Source: Thalassia testudinum
Taxonomy: Eukaryota; Streptophyta; Magnoliopsida; Alismatales; Hydrocharitaceae
Direction of reading: 5' to 3'
Length of the DNA stretch: 64,000 nt
NCBI GenBank assembly: GCA_037157565.1
Contig: JAZHRO010000054.1
Coordinates: 11,391,501 to 11,455,500 of the forward strand
Shown piece by piece: positions 34,411 through 45,457 of this stretch. A program made the translations under genes and the position numbers. The first letter of the stretch is position 1, and every line of letters starts with the position of its first letter. Under the pieces are notes generated by a model. It saw nothing but the letters and a program-made list of their open reading frames with translations, was not told the DNA's origin and did no database searches.

Positions 34411-35567
34411 TGTTGGTGCTAGAGCACCACGATCATTGGTTTTGATGATAACAAAACACGTGTCATTTAATATTTGCACTTGGAGTCTTAGATTTCAGGT
34501 CAATTGCAAATGGAGAGGTGAATAGACGGAGTTCGAGCTCGCATCCAGGATGGATTGGTGGAGCTTGATGGAGAACAGAGGAGATTCGCGAGGAGTGATA
34601 GATTGAAGATGGAAGGATGAGAAGAATAGGATAGAATTCTATTTATTTCTTTCATGTACTTTTGTCTTTGTTTCCTTGCTCTTTTTGTTCTTTAGAACAT
34701 CATGTTAAAGAGACTCAAAGTACCCTAATAGTAGTCCTAGGAACACCTGCACAACCCTAGGACACTTATGTTTTCTGTGGAGAACTTAGAAAACCAATAT
34801 AGGGTTCAAACAACTTTTTCAGACGTCTGATAATATGTTCTAAGATGTCTGACTGTTGATTCAGACGTCTGATAACATTTAGGCTGGACTTAGTGAGCTC
34901 TGTCTGATGAAATCAGACGTCCAGACCTTAGACTAGACGTCTGATGTTTTTTCCAGACGTCCAATTAGTGGACTGTTGGCTTCCTTACCCAACACTGGAG
35001 GATATGATCGTTAGAGCCTTATCAGACGTCTGATAAATGGCTGTTTTGCCTCAGCTGACCCAAAATCTCTTCTCAGAGATTTTCTAGCCGTTGCAACGCT
35101 TGGAAATCCATTCCCGCAGAAAAAGTAGGTTTCCAGACGTCCAGACATAGTGGTAGACGTCTTGTATGTCGCCTGATGGACTTGCAGTAGAACCCTGTTT
35201 AGATCTGGTTCAAGTCAGAGAGTAACCCGCCTAAAATCAGACGTCTGACCTTATTTTCAGACGTCTTAAACTGATCTTCTAGACGTCTGATACCAGGATC
35301 AGATGTCTGATAACTCTGTCAGTGCAATCATTGTTCCTGATTTCGGCCTGATTCTCTTGGGCTTTGCTCCCAACGGCTATGGAAGCTTTCCTAAGCCTTC
35401 CAAAGCTTTCCTAAGGCCTCTATATATAGAGAGGAACCTCTTGCACACAAATAGACACCTAGATACACAAGACACACCTAGTAATACACTTTCACACTCT
35501 TTTGTGTCCAAGAAAAGCTCTTGCTCTCCAAGCTTAAGTTCTACATCTTGAGAGAATCAAGCCTTTG
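34411..35567 (+). mobile_element. COP-2: solo LTR, first part
   Basis: Starts TGTTGGTGCTAGAGCACC. TSD GAAGG at 34406-34410 and 48052-48056 is perfect, although the terminal CA appears mutated to TA at 48051. It is interrupted by ATH-2 after CTTTG (35563-35567) and resumes at 47543. The TATA is TATATATAG near 35421, within a palindrome (CTCTATATATAGAG). An AGACGTCT array spans about 34819-35310. Confidence 0.8.
34819..35310. repeat. AGACGTCT palindrome array in COP-2
   Basis: A dozen or more GACGTC cores, several as CAGACGTCTG, plus decayed versions (AGATGTCT). Same position upstream of TATA as in COP-1 and COP-3. Confidence 0.7.
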
Positions 35568-38349
35568 TGTTAACAGCCAACCGCAGCGCGTCTTTTATAG
35601 TATAGTCGTTATAGTATAAAATAAGACGGCTACAGTTATCATTACAATAGAAAATTTGTTACTCGGAAACAGTTTGGTTTCCCGAGGTCGAACTCAGGGA
35701 GTTACTGGAATTCTAGAAGTACAATGTTTCTTTATTACAAAAATAAGAGAGAGAGAGAGGGAGAAATAGATTTCTGTCTTTTGGCTTTTTCTTCTTCTCT
35801 CTTTGCTTGTCTTCTTCTCTTCTTTCTCTTTTCTTTATCTTTACGGGTCTTCTTCCTTGGCTCTGATTGCCTTCAGTTCCTCTTCTTCTTCTGCTTGTCT
35901 TCTAGTTCTTTTCTTCTTCAGTTCTTCTTTTTCTTGTCGTTATCTTCTTTCTTCCTTCTTCTTTTTTCTTTCTCTTCAGCTGCGAAGCCTTTTCTTTTCT
36001 TTTTCTTCTTTACTGCGTTGTCTCCTCTGGAGCTTCATCCGTCGTCTGATATCACAGTCAGACGACTTAAACGGCGATCTGCTACAGTGCTTCCCTCTCT
36101 TTTCTTCTTCTTTTTCTTCTTCTTCCCGCTTCTTCTTCTTTGGCCTTCTGCCTTGCTCAGCTGCAAGGCTTCTTCTTCTTCTTCCTGCAGCAAAGTGGTG
36201 AACCTTCTTCCTTCGCACCCTGTTCCTGCACAAGGCAAAACCTAACCCTTCCCTCTACCCGCACGTCTCTCTCTCTCTCTGTATACTGCTCATAGGAAGC
36301 TCTCTCAGAGCCAGGTTATTGGGTCGGGTAGCGTACCCGTGACCAGGCGCACCGATGTGAGTGGTGCGTGAGGTGTGCCGGGTAAACGGGTCGGCCAGGT
36401 CTGCGTGGCATTGGTCGCGGACGAGGCGGGCGAGGGGACCTCACCCCGTGTTCTGAGGCGCTTAAGAGAAAATACAAATTCAACTTAAATGGGTGCGGCG
36501 CTTCGAAATCCCATGATGTGAGACTAAACTTTGTCCCTTCTCACGCGCGCCTGCAGGAAGAACGCGCCCTTGCCTCAGCAGCTGCATCCTCGCTTTTCTT
36601 CGCAAACCAGCTGACTGCCTTCACACAACTCGCCCGCCTTCGCAGCAACTGAAATCTTGGAGCCCCGGAGCTTGGAGCTCTGAAGAAGCTGCTTCAATGT
36701 GGCGTCAATGGCGGTCGAGCCTCAGAACCTGTCAGACACGAATACGGCCTCTCGACCTAATCAAACTGCTGTGGAACCTTCGCCGTGGCACGGCGAAGGT
36801 GTTGAGCTGTGCGGCAAGCCACGGGGCTGCCTAGGCGTGCGTGCCTAGGTCGTCCTGTGGTCGGAAAATGGGTGTGTTTGGTGGCATGTTGAGTGAGTGT
36901 GGAGGGACTATAGAGGGGCGGAGGGCGTTCAGTGTGATGAGGCGAAGCTTGTGGGACGGTCGGCGAGTTGTGTGGAGCTGCGGATCGACGGGGGCAACTC
37001 GCCTGAGGGTGGCCGGAGACGGGGAAGGTGATGGTGGTCAGGGTCAGTCGAGGGTCGATTTGAATGAAATAATGTGGGGAAAAGAAAGAGGGGAAGATTG
37101 GGAGTAATTGTAACCTACTTGCAGGGACGAAGGGGGCTGGAGAGGCGGACAGCCGTATCGACTATCGCCAGAGAAGAAATACCCAGAGGGAGAGAGCGGT
37201 GGCGAGGAAGAGGGCAGGGAAGCGCCGGCGGGTACAGCGCGATGCGGGAAGAAGCAGCGAAGGTGGCTCTGCTGCTGGTGTTACAGCAGAGCTACGAGAA
37301 GGAGGAGGAGGAGCCGCCGGAGCTGGTGGGTTCCTGTCGGAGTGGGGAGAGAGGAAGGGTTGGGGTTTTCTCCGTCAAGACCAAGCTGGGAGAATCGGCT
37401 GGCGACGCTGGCCTTTATAAAGGCGGTGGCGGAGGGGTGGGCGCAGGGAGGCGACGTGCCTCCCTCGCCGGAGAATGGCCGAAAGTGCGACCCATGCCTT
37501 CCGCGCGTTCGTACGGAAGGTGTGGGCGAGGACAGAAGGCATGGCGGTGTCCCTGCGACAGCAGACGTCGTAGGGAACACCGGGTTCAATCTGCAGGACG
37601 CCTCCCTCACCCTACGTGGCGCCATGCTCCGCGCAAGGTCGCCAGAGCATGGCCCTACGCAGAGACTTGTTGGAGGGACCTGAATGCAAAGAATGATGAA
37701 GAAACTAAGGGCCAAAATGCAAAGGTTTTGAAAGTTGAGGGTCAAAAAGTAATAGCTAAGGATCAAATTGCAAAGTCGGTCAAGAAGGTTTCTTCTTAGG
37801 CTCAAGTTTTTACGCATGACTAAATGGGACCTAAGGATTCTAATGGTGAATTTTATTTCTTGGTTAGACCTTGTTTGACCAGCCAATTTACGTAAAAATC
37901 TAAATTAAATCATTAATTAGGCATGGTTCTCAATGTAGGTCAAAATGGGTTTCCAAGGCTAAATTGAAGGTTCTAAACCGTAGAGATTATTTTTCTATGA
38001 ATTTTAGAGGGTTTAGTCGATTTTTATCCTGCCTCGAACCTCATGAATTGAAGTGGGTTTATTTTTAGGGTTACAAAATGTCATTTAATTCCGTGGAGTT
38101 GCTGTAGCCCTTGTTGAATCAGATCATCCCACTTTCCTTCTTATTAGGTTAGTTTGACCTATGTTTGGACCCTTAGTTACCCTGTTTGCAGATTGTGTTG
38201 GTGAAATTACATTTTTACCCCTTATGACTTGTTTTCTTGTTAAACTCAGAATTCTCTGAGTCAAGCCTTTCTTTGAGTTATGTAGGAGCTTTTTCTCACA
38301 TATCTAGGTTAGATTGTGCTAGTTAGAGTTCATGATGAGGTTCTCATCA
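35568..38349 (-). repeat. ATH-2 3' LTR (left)
   Basis: 2782 bp, TG...CA, closely similar to the right copy. It includes the CTT tract (35785-36190), hairpin GTCGTCTGA / TCAGACGAC (36041-36066), TATA motif CTTTATAAAG (37413-37422) and U3 hairpin CCATGCCTTCCG / CGGAAGGTGTGG (37492-37525). The 241-codon frame inside is not supported as a gene. Confidence 0.85.
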
Positions 38350-40062
38350 TACCCTCATGCCTAGCTTTTGCTGGTCCCTTAGCAAAAACTTAAGGTTTTA
38401 ACATTTGTTCTAGACCATGATGTTTTTAATAACTTCAGATAAGTGCTTTTTCATTTGAACTTAGATTAGGTCAGAATGCTGACCATAGGCCTAAAAGGTA
38501 CTCTAGTACCAACCAAGATCCAGATCTGTCTAACCTCAGCCTCAGTCCTTAACAAAGGTTTTTAAGGCCCACAAGAACTAACTTAAGTTCTATTGGACTT
38601 TGTAGTTAAAGCACCTGTGCTTGAAATGATTTTAGATCTGGCTCAGTTCGCAGTGCGTTTTGTAAGAGAAAGAGAGAAAATTTTTCTGTTTGGAGAGTTT
38701 TCTCTCTCTCTCTGTTTTTTTTTTTTTTTAATTCTAGCTTAGGATTGGCATTTCAACACGGTTTGTATCAGATTCTTTGCTCCCATCATCAATCCTCAAG
38801 GGTTCCTGGCAATCGATGCTTCGAGATAGCACCGCCCATGGCAACCACCGGAACCCTGACTATTAAGATTTCGAGATAATCCCATCCATGGTGTTCTGTG
38901 GCCGAATCCAGACCCTGGCAATTGGCACTTCGTGATAATGCCATCCATGGAATCTGAACCAGCAGAGTGCGTACATGCCCCCAGTAGGATATGTAAATAT
39001 CCTAAGAGACAAGCACCGAGGAGATGATATTTTGTTACGCATCTTTAAGGTGGATTTCCCACCTCTCTGTGCTGGGAACTTGTCCAAATCAACTTGTGTT
39101 GATCGGTCGCTCCTACTCTAGGTGTACTTTTCAGAGTTTGTGACGCTTCTGTGTGATTTTGATTTTTACGCTTACTGAACCAGGCTGTGTGTGAGGTTAG
39201 GGTGCTTAGGTCATTGAGTTCCGTAAACCAAAAGTTAGTTAATGAGGCCAAATACTCCCTAAGCCTTGGACCTAATACTTAAGCTTTTCATTTTCCTCAA
39301 CCTCTTGAGGAATGCCTAGATCTTAATGGGTACTAAGAGTCTATCCAAGAATGCCTAAGGTTTGCGTTCTTACTAATCTCACCATGCACTTTTCATTTCT
39401 TTTCTTGAATAAGGTCTAGAACTTAGGTCAATTCCTTAGTTTCTTACTAATGACTATCACTCTTTTCTTTCATTTTTTTTTGCGCTCCTTTTTCATTTTG
39501 TTTCATTTCCTTCTCTCACAAAATTTCTTTTCTCCTCTTATTCTATTATTCTTTTTTTTGAAAATTTTTAATTTTTATGGTGTTTTTGGCATATGTGATT
39601 TTTTTTGTTTAAAATATTTTCTTACAAGTTTTGCACTTTCATACCCTCCCATGCCTAAGATTTGCAATGTCCTCATTGTGACTTAGGGGATTTTTATTCA
39701 ACTTAGTTCATTCCTTAGGACAGATGTTTTGGTGAGTGAATGGGTCGGGATGATTGTTGCGGACGATTTCTAATCCCAGATGCAAGTATCTGAGGTGGAG
39801 TCGGCTGTCTATAAGGGCGAACCTTAAGTGCACAAAGGTGTCAAAAAAGGTTTTAGGTTTTCGAGAAAAATGACGGGTTGCCTCCCATTGAGCGCTAAAT
39901 TTGATGCCTTCAGCCAAGTGGGAAATGAGATGGAGAGGGGATGGTCAAATCAGCAGAGTTTAATATAACAAGAACCTTGATTAAGAGCCTGGTCGGTCCA
40001 ACCAGGTGCTTGTTAAGATCAACAGGCTGATGATGCAGCCCAAACCCAATCAATCTGGTGGG
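38350..40062 (-). other. ATH-2 polypurine tract and 3' non-coding region
   Basis: TACCCTCATGCC at 38350 is the polypurine-tract equivalent. The rest matches ATH-1 14260-15760 through the TGACGGG/GCGCTAAATTTGATGCC stretch and then diverges from it at the point where ATH-1 pol ends. Confidence 0.65.
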
Positions 40063-41445
40063 TTAATAGATGTAGATCAAGAGATGTGGGACCCACCATA
40101 TGCAATGTGGCTCAGATGGATGTGGAAATGTGAATACAGGGTTTGGCTGAGTCGAATAAGCCTGGTCAGAATAGGGACCCGTAGAATAATGAGTGATTGA
40201 CGCGGGAACCCTACAGGGGTGATCAGAGAATGATGGAGCATGGTATGTAGTCTGATCAGTGTTCCAAACCCGATGTGGAAATGCAATCGGCTTGGTGAGA
40301 GGTGAATCTGAATAGAAATTGAGTCCGGTTGCGGGTCGGGGTTGGGAAGAGGTTTTGATCAGATCTGTGTGTGCGGACGAGATGGCAACTGTGTATGAGG
40401 GCTCTTCTAGAAATGAATGACAGGTGGTTTTCTGTAGAGAGTCATCTGGGTAACTATCAAATGCCTGAAGAGTGTCTGTAGGATGAAGGAAATCTGATTC
40501 AAGAAAAAATTTGAATTCTGGGTTGTAATCACTCTTGACATTTTCTGTTTTTGGTTCCTGAGGATCGAAAAGGAATGATTCTGTGTTATCAGTGATCTCG
40601 GGAACCAGGACCTCAGAATCGGAATCAGAGAATGAGTCATGTGAACTGAGGTCGTAGATGAGCTTGGTGTGTTCAGGAAGGAGAGTCTCTCCGAAATTAT
40701 AGTCAGATTCGATGTTGTCGGAGAGTTTGCGAAAATTGAGTTCTAAATGAATTCCACCGTAGCATAAATCATCAGATGTGGAATCAGCAGCCTGACTGGG
40801 GTCTAGCCTATATGTCAATTCTGGACTTAAAAAGGTGTTTTGTTTAGGCTTAAGCTCCAAGCTGGTAGGATTGACCCAATTGAAACCCCACTCATCAAAC
40901 TCCTCAGTTTCTGTATCATAAATTGGCATGTCTTCTGAAAAATTGATCAGATTTCCTGAGGATGTTGGAGAGGGATATTCATCAAATAGAGGCCCGGAAT
41001 CGTATTCTTTAAAAATTTGATCTTTCTCATATGTGGCTTCATAATCTTCCCAATAAGTTTCGGATCTAGATTCTAGGTTTAGGATGTGGGTAGGATTACT
41101 AGAATCAAAGTCCGAATAACCTTCGAAGGTCACCTTATCAAAATAATGGGCGGAATTTATACCCTCAAAAGGTTCAGTTCTGATCTCATTATTGCAGGAG
41201 TTTTGGAATTCTAAGCTTGGCAATTCATGGTCTAGGGTTGGTTCATCATTGTGTTCTCCTGCAATATCCCAACCTAATTCAATGTTGTCTTCTATCTGGG
41301 TTGAGAATCCACAACCACCCTGTGCCTTAGTCCCGATATCTGGGAAACTGGATTGATCCTTAATATTGTTCCAAGATGGTTCATCATCTGTTTCTGGTAT
41401 ATACGGGTATCTTTGGTTGATAATTTGTTCCAGTGATCTCATCAT
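40063..41445 (-). CDS. Acidic protein of unknown function, ATH-2 copy, main segment (460 aa)
   Basis: I do not recognise this protein. It starts MMRSLEQIINQRYPYIPE and is very rich in Asp, Glu, Ser, Thr and Pro. Stretches such as YWEDYEATYEKDQIFKEYDS, GPLFDEYPSP and HDSFSDSDSE are shared with the ATH-3/4 copy. The C-terminus is hydrophobic (WWVPHLLIYIY). No zinc knuckle, protease triad, YxDD or DD35E is present. It begins where gag would sit in ATH-1. The upstream segment 41470-41781 is in the same frame, split off by one TAA (41470-41472), where ATH-3/4 has CAA. The shared reading frame in two separate elements suggests it once made a protein. Alternatives: env-like glycoprotein remnant, capsid-interacting accessory protein, or captured host sequence. 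Confidence 0.65.
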   Translation of the reverse strand: MMRSLEQIINQRYPYIPETDDEPSWNNIKDQSSFPDIGTKAQGGCGFSTQIEDNIELGWDIAGEHNDEPTLDHELPSLEFQNSCNNEIRTEPFEGINSAHYFDKVTFEGYSDFDSSNPTHILNLESRSETYWEDYEATYEKDQIFKEYDSGPLFDEYPSPTSSGNLINFSEDMPIYDTETEEFDEWGFNWVNPTSLELKPKQNTFLSPELTYRLDPSQAADSTSDDLCYGGIHLELNFRKLSDNIESDYNFGETLLPEHTKLIYDLSSHDSFSDSDSEVLVPEITDNTESFLFDPQEPKTENVKSDYNPEFKFFLESDFLHPTDTLQAFDSYPDDSLQKTTCHSFLEEPSYTVAISSAHTDLIKTSSQPRPATGLNFYSDSPLTKPIAFPHRVWNTDQTTYHAPSFSDHPCRVPASITHYSTGPYSDQAYSTQPNPVFTFPHPSEPHCIWWVPHLLIYIY

Positions 41446-41469
41446 TTCTACCCGTTTTTCAAGAGCATC

Positions 41470-41781
41470 TTAGTTTTGTTCCCAAAGTACAGGATTTGTC
41501 AAGCATTGAAGGTATTCAGATTTGTGTAATTTTTCTATCTCAATGTATCCTGTTAGGAGTATTTCTCGGGTTGATCCTTTTGTAATTTCTGTTAACAGAA
41601 TTTGGGCACAGTTTATGATGAAAGCTGTGGTTGTTGGGACATCAACCTGAATGTTTTCTATTGGTGTTGAGGGTTTACATTTGATTTCATAGAATTCAAG
41701 GGCATCCTCAATTATCTTATCTTTCATGGATCTCTGATATTCAGGTCTTTTGAATGATAATCTTAAATGGTGTGGCTGCAT
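41470..41781 (-). CDS. Acidic-ORF N-terminal segment, ATH-2 copy
   Basis: The first in-frame ATG is at 41781 (MQPHHLRLSFKRPEYQ); the open frame upstream to 41805 starts at TTG. Contains DKIIEDALEFYEIKCKPSTP, a hydrophobic segment FIINCAQILLTEI and EIEKLHKSEYLQCL. It ends at TAA 41470-41472 and the frame reopens at once into the 460-residue segment. Just upstream, the position of the ATH-1 gag ATG (context ATCATGGCTCAG) reads ATCTTGGCACAA, so the gag start has been lost and a new start is used. Function unknown. Confidence 0.6.
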   Translation of the reverse strand: MQPHHLRLSFKRPEYQRSMKDKIIEDALEFYEIKCKPSTPIENIQVDVPTTTAFIINCAQILLTEITKGSTREILLTGYIEIEKLHKSEYLQCLTNPVLWEQN

Positions 41782-42878
41782 CTTTGAATCGGGTGGTGGA
41801 ATCAAGATATAGAATCAGAAGTTCAATGTAGACTCAAGTTGTGCCAAGATGGAAGAAGGGGGACTTGGTTCAGAATCAGAGGAAAAGGGCTGTGTGAACG
41901 ATTGGTTGCACAAACAAGGGCACCGAGGCTCGGCCTCGGGGAGAGTGAATTTCTAAAGGAGGTTTCAAGGACCTCCTACCAAACACTGAAGGATTTGATG
42001 AGATAAGCAGGTACTGGACTCAATCGAGACACCCAAAAATTGTTGGATAGCTATAGAGGTGCGGGGCTGATGGACCCCTTGATCAGAAAGATCGTCCACC
42101 TGAGAATTACTTGGGCAGCTAGAGAGGGTGAGTCCCGCGAAGACCCCTACACGGTAGAGCGTCCCCACCCGACCTCTCTTGTCACTGAGAATCCAGGTAG
42201 ACCAGAATGGGGATCTTGACCTCTTAAGTCTACCAATTTTAGGTTAAAATCAAGGTGCTTAGGTTTTCACTTGAACTTTGGTCTTTTAAGTGCAAAGAGT
42301 GACCTAAGTTGAAGGTTGGTTGACCCTAAGGGGTTAACTTCACCTATTGATTCCTTTGAGAACTTATTAGGTCTTGTCTTTTAAGGTTCAAGTGTTTTTA
42401 GAGAGCCAATTGTTTAGGATTTTTCTGAATAGGTATATTCAATTAATGGCTTAGGCACACTTCTTTTGGGATTTTCTCAATTCTTGATTAAGGGGTGTGT
42501 CTCTGAAACCCTAATGTTAAATCCTATGTTGGCTCTACTTGGTCCAGTGAACTCCTTATTTGGTAATTAGGGCTTAGGTAAGAAGGTATTAGCCCTTAAT
42601 TACCTTAATAGTGTGTGCAGGAATGGTGGGTTGAAATTTTGAAAACATGCAGCTTTGACGGTTTACTAGGTATGGAAGACAGGTTGTACCTATATTGCTT
42701 GTTCTTTCTTTTTCTACCTCTCTAGAATTGAGGGTTAAAGTGAGAGGATAGAAAAAATTATCTGTCCTCGGAGTGGTTGTTGTGCGGCTGCTTCTTGATT
42801 TTCCTATACCTGCACACAAGAGAGAAAAAGATTAGTAATTGTTTAAAATAAATTCAAAGCTTCTAGAATAGTCATTGC
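41782..42878 (-). other. ATH-2 5' leader
   Basis: Aligns with the ATH-1 leader (21327-22388) and ATH-3/4 (48057-49044), including GTCCCGCGAAGACCCCTACA and GGTAGACCAGAATGGGGATC. No ATG-started ORF of note. Confidence 0.6.
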
Positions 42879-42896
42879 TCCCCGACAATGGCGCCA
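42879..42896 (-). other. ATH-2 primer binding site (tRNA-Asp)
   Basis: Plus strand TCCCCGACAATGGCGCCA, 16 of 18 matches to the plant tRNA-Asp 3' end; three bases from the LTR at 42900. Confidence 0.75.
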
Positions 42897-42899
42897 AAT

Positions 42900-43597
42900 T
42901 GTTAACGGCCAACCGCAGCGCGTCTTTTATAGTATAGTCGTTATAGTATAAAATAAGACGGCTACAGTTGTCATTACAATAGAAAATTTGTTACTCGGAA
43001 ACAGTTTGGTTTCCCGAGGTCGAACTCAGGGAGCTACTGGAATTCTAGAAGTATAATGTTTCTTTATTACAAAAATAAGAGAGAGAGAGGGAGAAATAGA
43101 TTTCTGTCTTTTGACTTTTTCTTCTTCTCTCTTTGCTTGTCTTCTTCTTCTCTTCTTTCTCTTTTCTTTATCTTTACGGGTCTTCTTCCTTGGCTCTGAT
43201 TGCCTTCAGTTCCTCTTCTTCTTCTGCTTGTCTTCTAGTTCTTTTCTTCTTCAGTTCTTCTTCTTTTTCTTGTCGTTATCTTCTTTCTTCCTTCTTCTCT
43301 TTTCTTTCTCTTCAGCTGCGGAGCCTTTTCTTTTCTTTTTCTTCTTTACTGCTTTGTCTCCTCTAGAGCTTCATCCGTCGTCTGATATCACAGTCAGACG
43401 ACTTAAACGGCGATCTGCTACAGTGCTTCCCTCTCTTTTCTTCTTCTTTTTCTTCTTCTTCCCGCTTCTTCTTCTTTGGCCTTCTGCCTTGCTCAGCTAC
43501 AAGGCTTCTTCTTCTTCTTGCAGCAAAGTGGTGAACCTTCTTCCTTCGCACCCTGTTCCTGCACAAGGCAAAACCTAACCCTTCCCTCTACCCGCAC
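42900..43597 (-). repeat. ATH-2 5' LTR, first part
   Basis: Starts TGTTAACGGCC, matches 35568 onward, and is interrupted by COP-3 after CTACCCGCAC (43597). It includes the hairpin GTCGTCTGA / TCAGACGAC at 43377-43402. Confidence 0.8.
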
Positions 43598-45290
43598 TGT
43601 TGGTGCTAGAGCACCACGATCATTTGTTTTGATGATAACAAAACACGTGTTATTTAACATTTGCAATTTGAGTCCTAGATTTCAGGTCAATTGTAAATGT
43701 GGACGTGTTTAGACGGAGTTCGAGCTCGCATCCAGGACAGATTGGAGGAGCTTGACGGAAAACAGAGGAGGTTCGCGTGGAGCGACAGATTGAAGATAGA
43801 AGACAAGAAGAATAGGATAGATTCTTTTTTAATCCTTTCATGTATCTCTTGTCTTTATTTTCTTGCTCTTTTTATTTCCTTAGAATATTTTGTTAAAGAG
43901 CCTCAAAGTACCCTAACAGTAGTCCTAGGAACACCTGCACAACCCTAGGATACTTAGGTTTTCTGTAGAATACTTAGAAAACCAATATAGGGCTCAAACA
44001 GCATTTCCAGACGTCTAATCCCAAAATCAGACGTCTGATGAAGTGTTTTAAGACGTCTGACTGTTGTTTCAGACGTCTGATAACCTTTTAGGCTGGACTT
44101 AGTTTTCTGTCTGATGAAATCAGACGTCCAGACCTTAGTCCAGACGTCTTAGAAGACGTCTGATGGACTTGCCAGACGTCCAATTAGTGAACCGTTGGCT
44201 AACTTAGCAGACACGGCAGAATATGACCGTTAGAGCCTTATCAGACGTCCATAGGTCTTCCCAGACGTCTGATAATTGACCGTTTTGCCTCGACTGACCC
44301 GAAAATCTCTTCTCAGAGATTTTCTAGCCGTTGCAAATCCATTCCATAGAAAAAGTTAGTTTCCAGACGTCCAGGAATAGTGCCAGACGTCCTGTATGTC
44401 GTCTGATGGACTTGCACAAAAACCCTGTTTAGATCTAATTCAAGTCAGGGAGAAACCCGCATAGAATCAGACGTCTGACCTTGGAATCAGACGTCTTAAA
44501 GTGGCCTTCCAGACGTCTGATGCCAGAATTAGACGTCTGATAACCCTGTGAAGTGTAATCATTGTCCTGATTTCGGCCTGATTCTCTTGGGCTTTGCACC
44601 CAACGGCTATGGAAGCTTTTCCAAGCCTTCCAAAGCCTTCCTAAGGCCTCTATAAATAGAGGGGAGCCTTTGCAACACAAAAACACACAAGATATACACT
44701 TAGAAAAACACAAGACACACTTAAGCAACATACTTCCACTCTCTTGTGTCCAAGAAGCTCTTGCTCTCTAAGCTCAAGTTCTACATCTTGAGAGCATCCA
44801 ACCGTTGCGCACCCGCTCTCCCGCCGTTGTCTACGAGAGCGAAGTTGCGCCATCGCGTGGCACACGCACCGCGTCATCGTCGACGCACTCCTTGCAAAGG
44901 GGAGTTTCCTATTTCCTATAGAAGCTAGGTTTAATTTTGTTGGCTCTATAGGACTGTTGTTTTATTTTATCTTTGTATTTTGGTTGGGTATTCGCTTTGC
45001 GAATTCCCGTCTCCTTCGTGGGACAAAATCCTTCTCGTGGAGAGAAGGGGTTGAGGAACGCTACCCTCGTACTTGTAGCGTGGTTGTATTGAGGTTGAAT
45101 CACCCTCGTTCAAAGTGATTCGGTTAGTGGATTTGATCAACTAGGTTGATCGGAAAATCCTAACTCGAGAGGGTTAGGTGGTGGTTTTCACCCGGTTTGG
45201 GTTTCCACCTAAAAATACCTGTGTACATTTTGTGATTGATTTTTGTGAGATTGCTTTATATTTTCATTTCCGCATATTTTTACGTCACCC
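43598..45290 (+). mobile_element. COP-3: solo LTR lacking its extreme 3' end
   Basis: Starts TGTTGGTGCTAGAGCACC and matches COP-1/COP-2 to ...TACGTCACCCC. The last ~20 bp (CTCCTAGTAGGG to CA) are missing and the sequence passes into a repeated piece of the host LTR. TATAAATA at 44651-44658 lies in the palindrome CCTCTATAAATAGAGG. There is no interior. No simple TSD can be recognised because of the rearranged 3' junction. Confidence 0.75.
44008..44545. repeat. AGACGTCT palindrome array in COP-3
   Basis: By eye 16 GACGTC cores in ~540 bp upstream of the TATA box, e.g. TCAGACGTCTGATG and CAGACGTCTTAAAG. Spacing is irregular. Confidence 0.8.
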
Positions 45291-45457
45291 CTCTCTTTTC
45301 TTCTTCTTTTTCTTCTTCTTCCCACTTCTTCTTCTTTGGCCTTCTGCCTTGCTCAGCTACAAGGCTTCTTCTTCTTCCTGCAGCAAAGTGGTGAACCTTC
45401 TTCCTTCGCACCCTGTTCCTGCACAAGGCAAAACCTAACCCTTCCCTCTACCCGCAC
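45289..45457 (-). repeat. 169-bp direct duplication of host LTR after COP-3
   Basis: 45289-45457 repeats 43429-43597 at a constant offset of 1860 bp with very few differences. Normal insertion would give a 5-bp duplication, so this reflects recombination or template switching that also removed the COP-3 end. Confidence 0.75.

Noticed and set aside
37074..37799. 241-codon plus-strand frame in ATH-2 LTR
   Set aside because: Antisense to the element in a GC-rich LTR part and broken up in the partner LTR at 46276-46734.
44008..44545. CRISPR-like repeated palindromes
   Set aside because: Spacing is irregular, repeats are 8-10 bp, and the context is a plant LTR. Not a CRISPR array.
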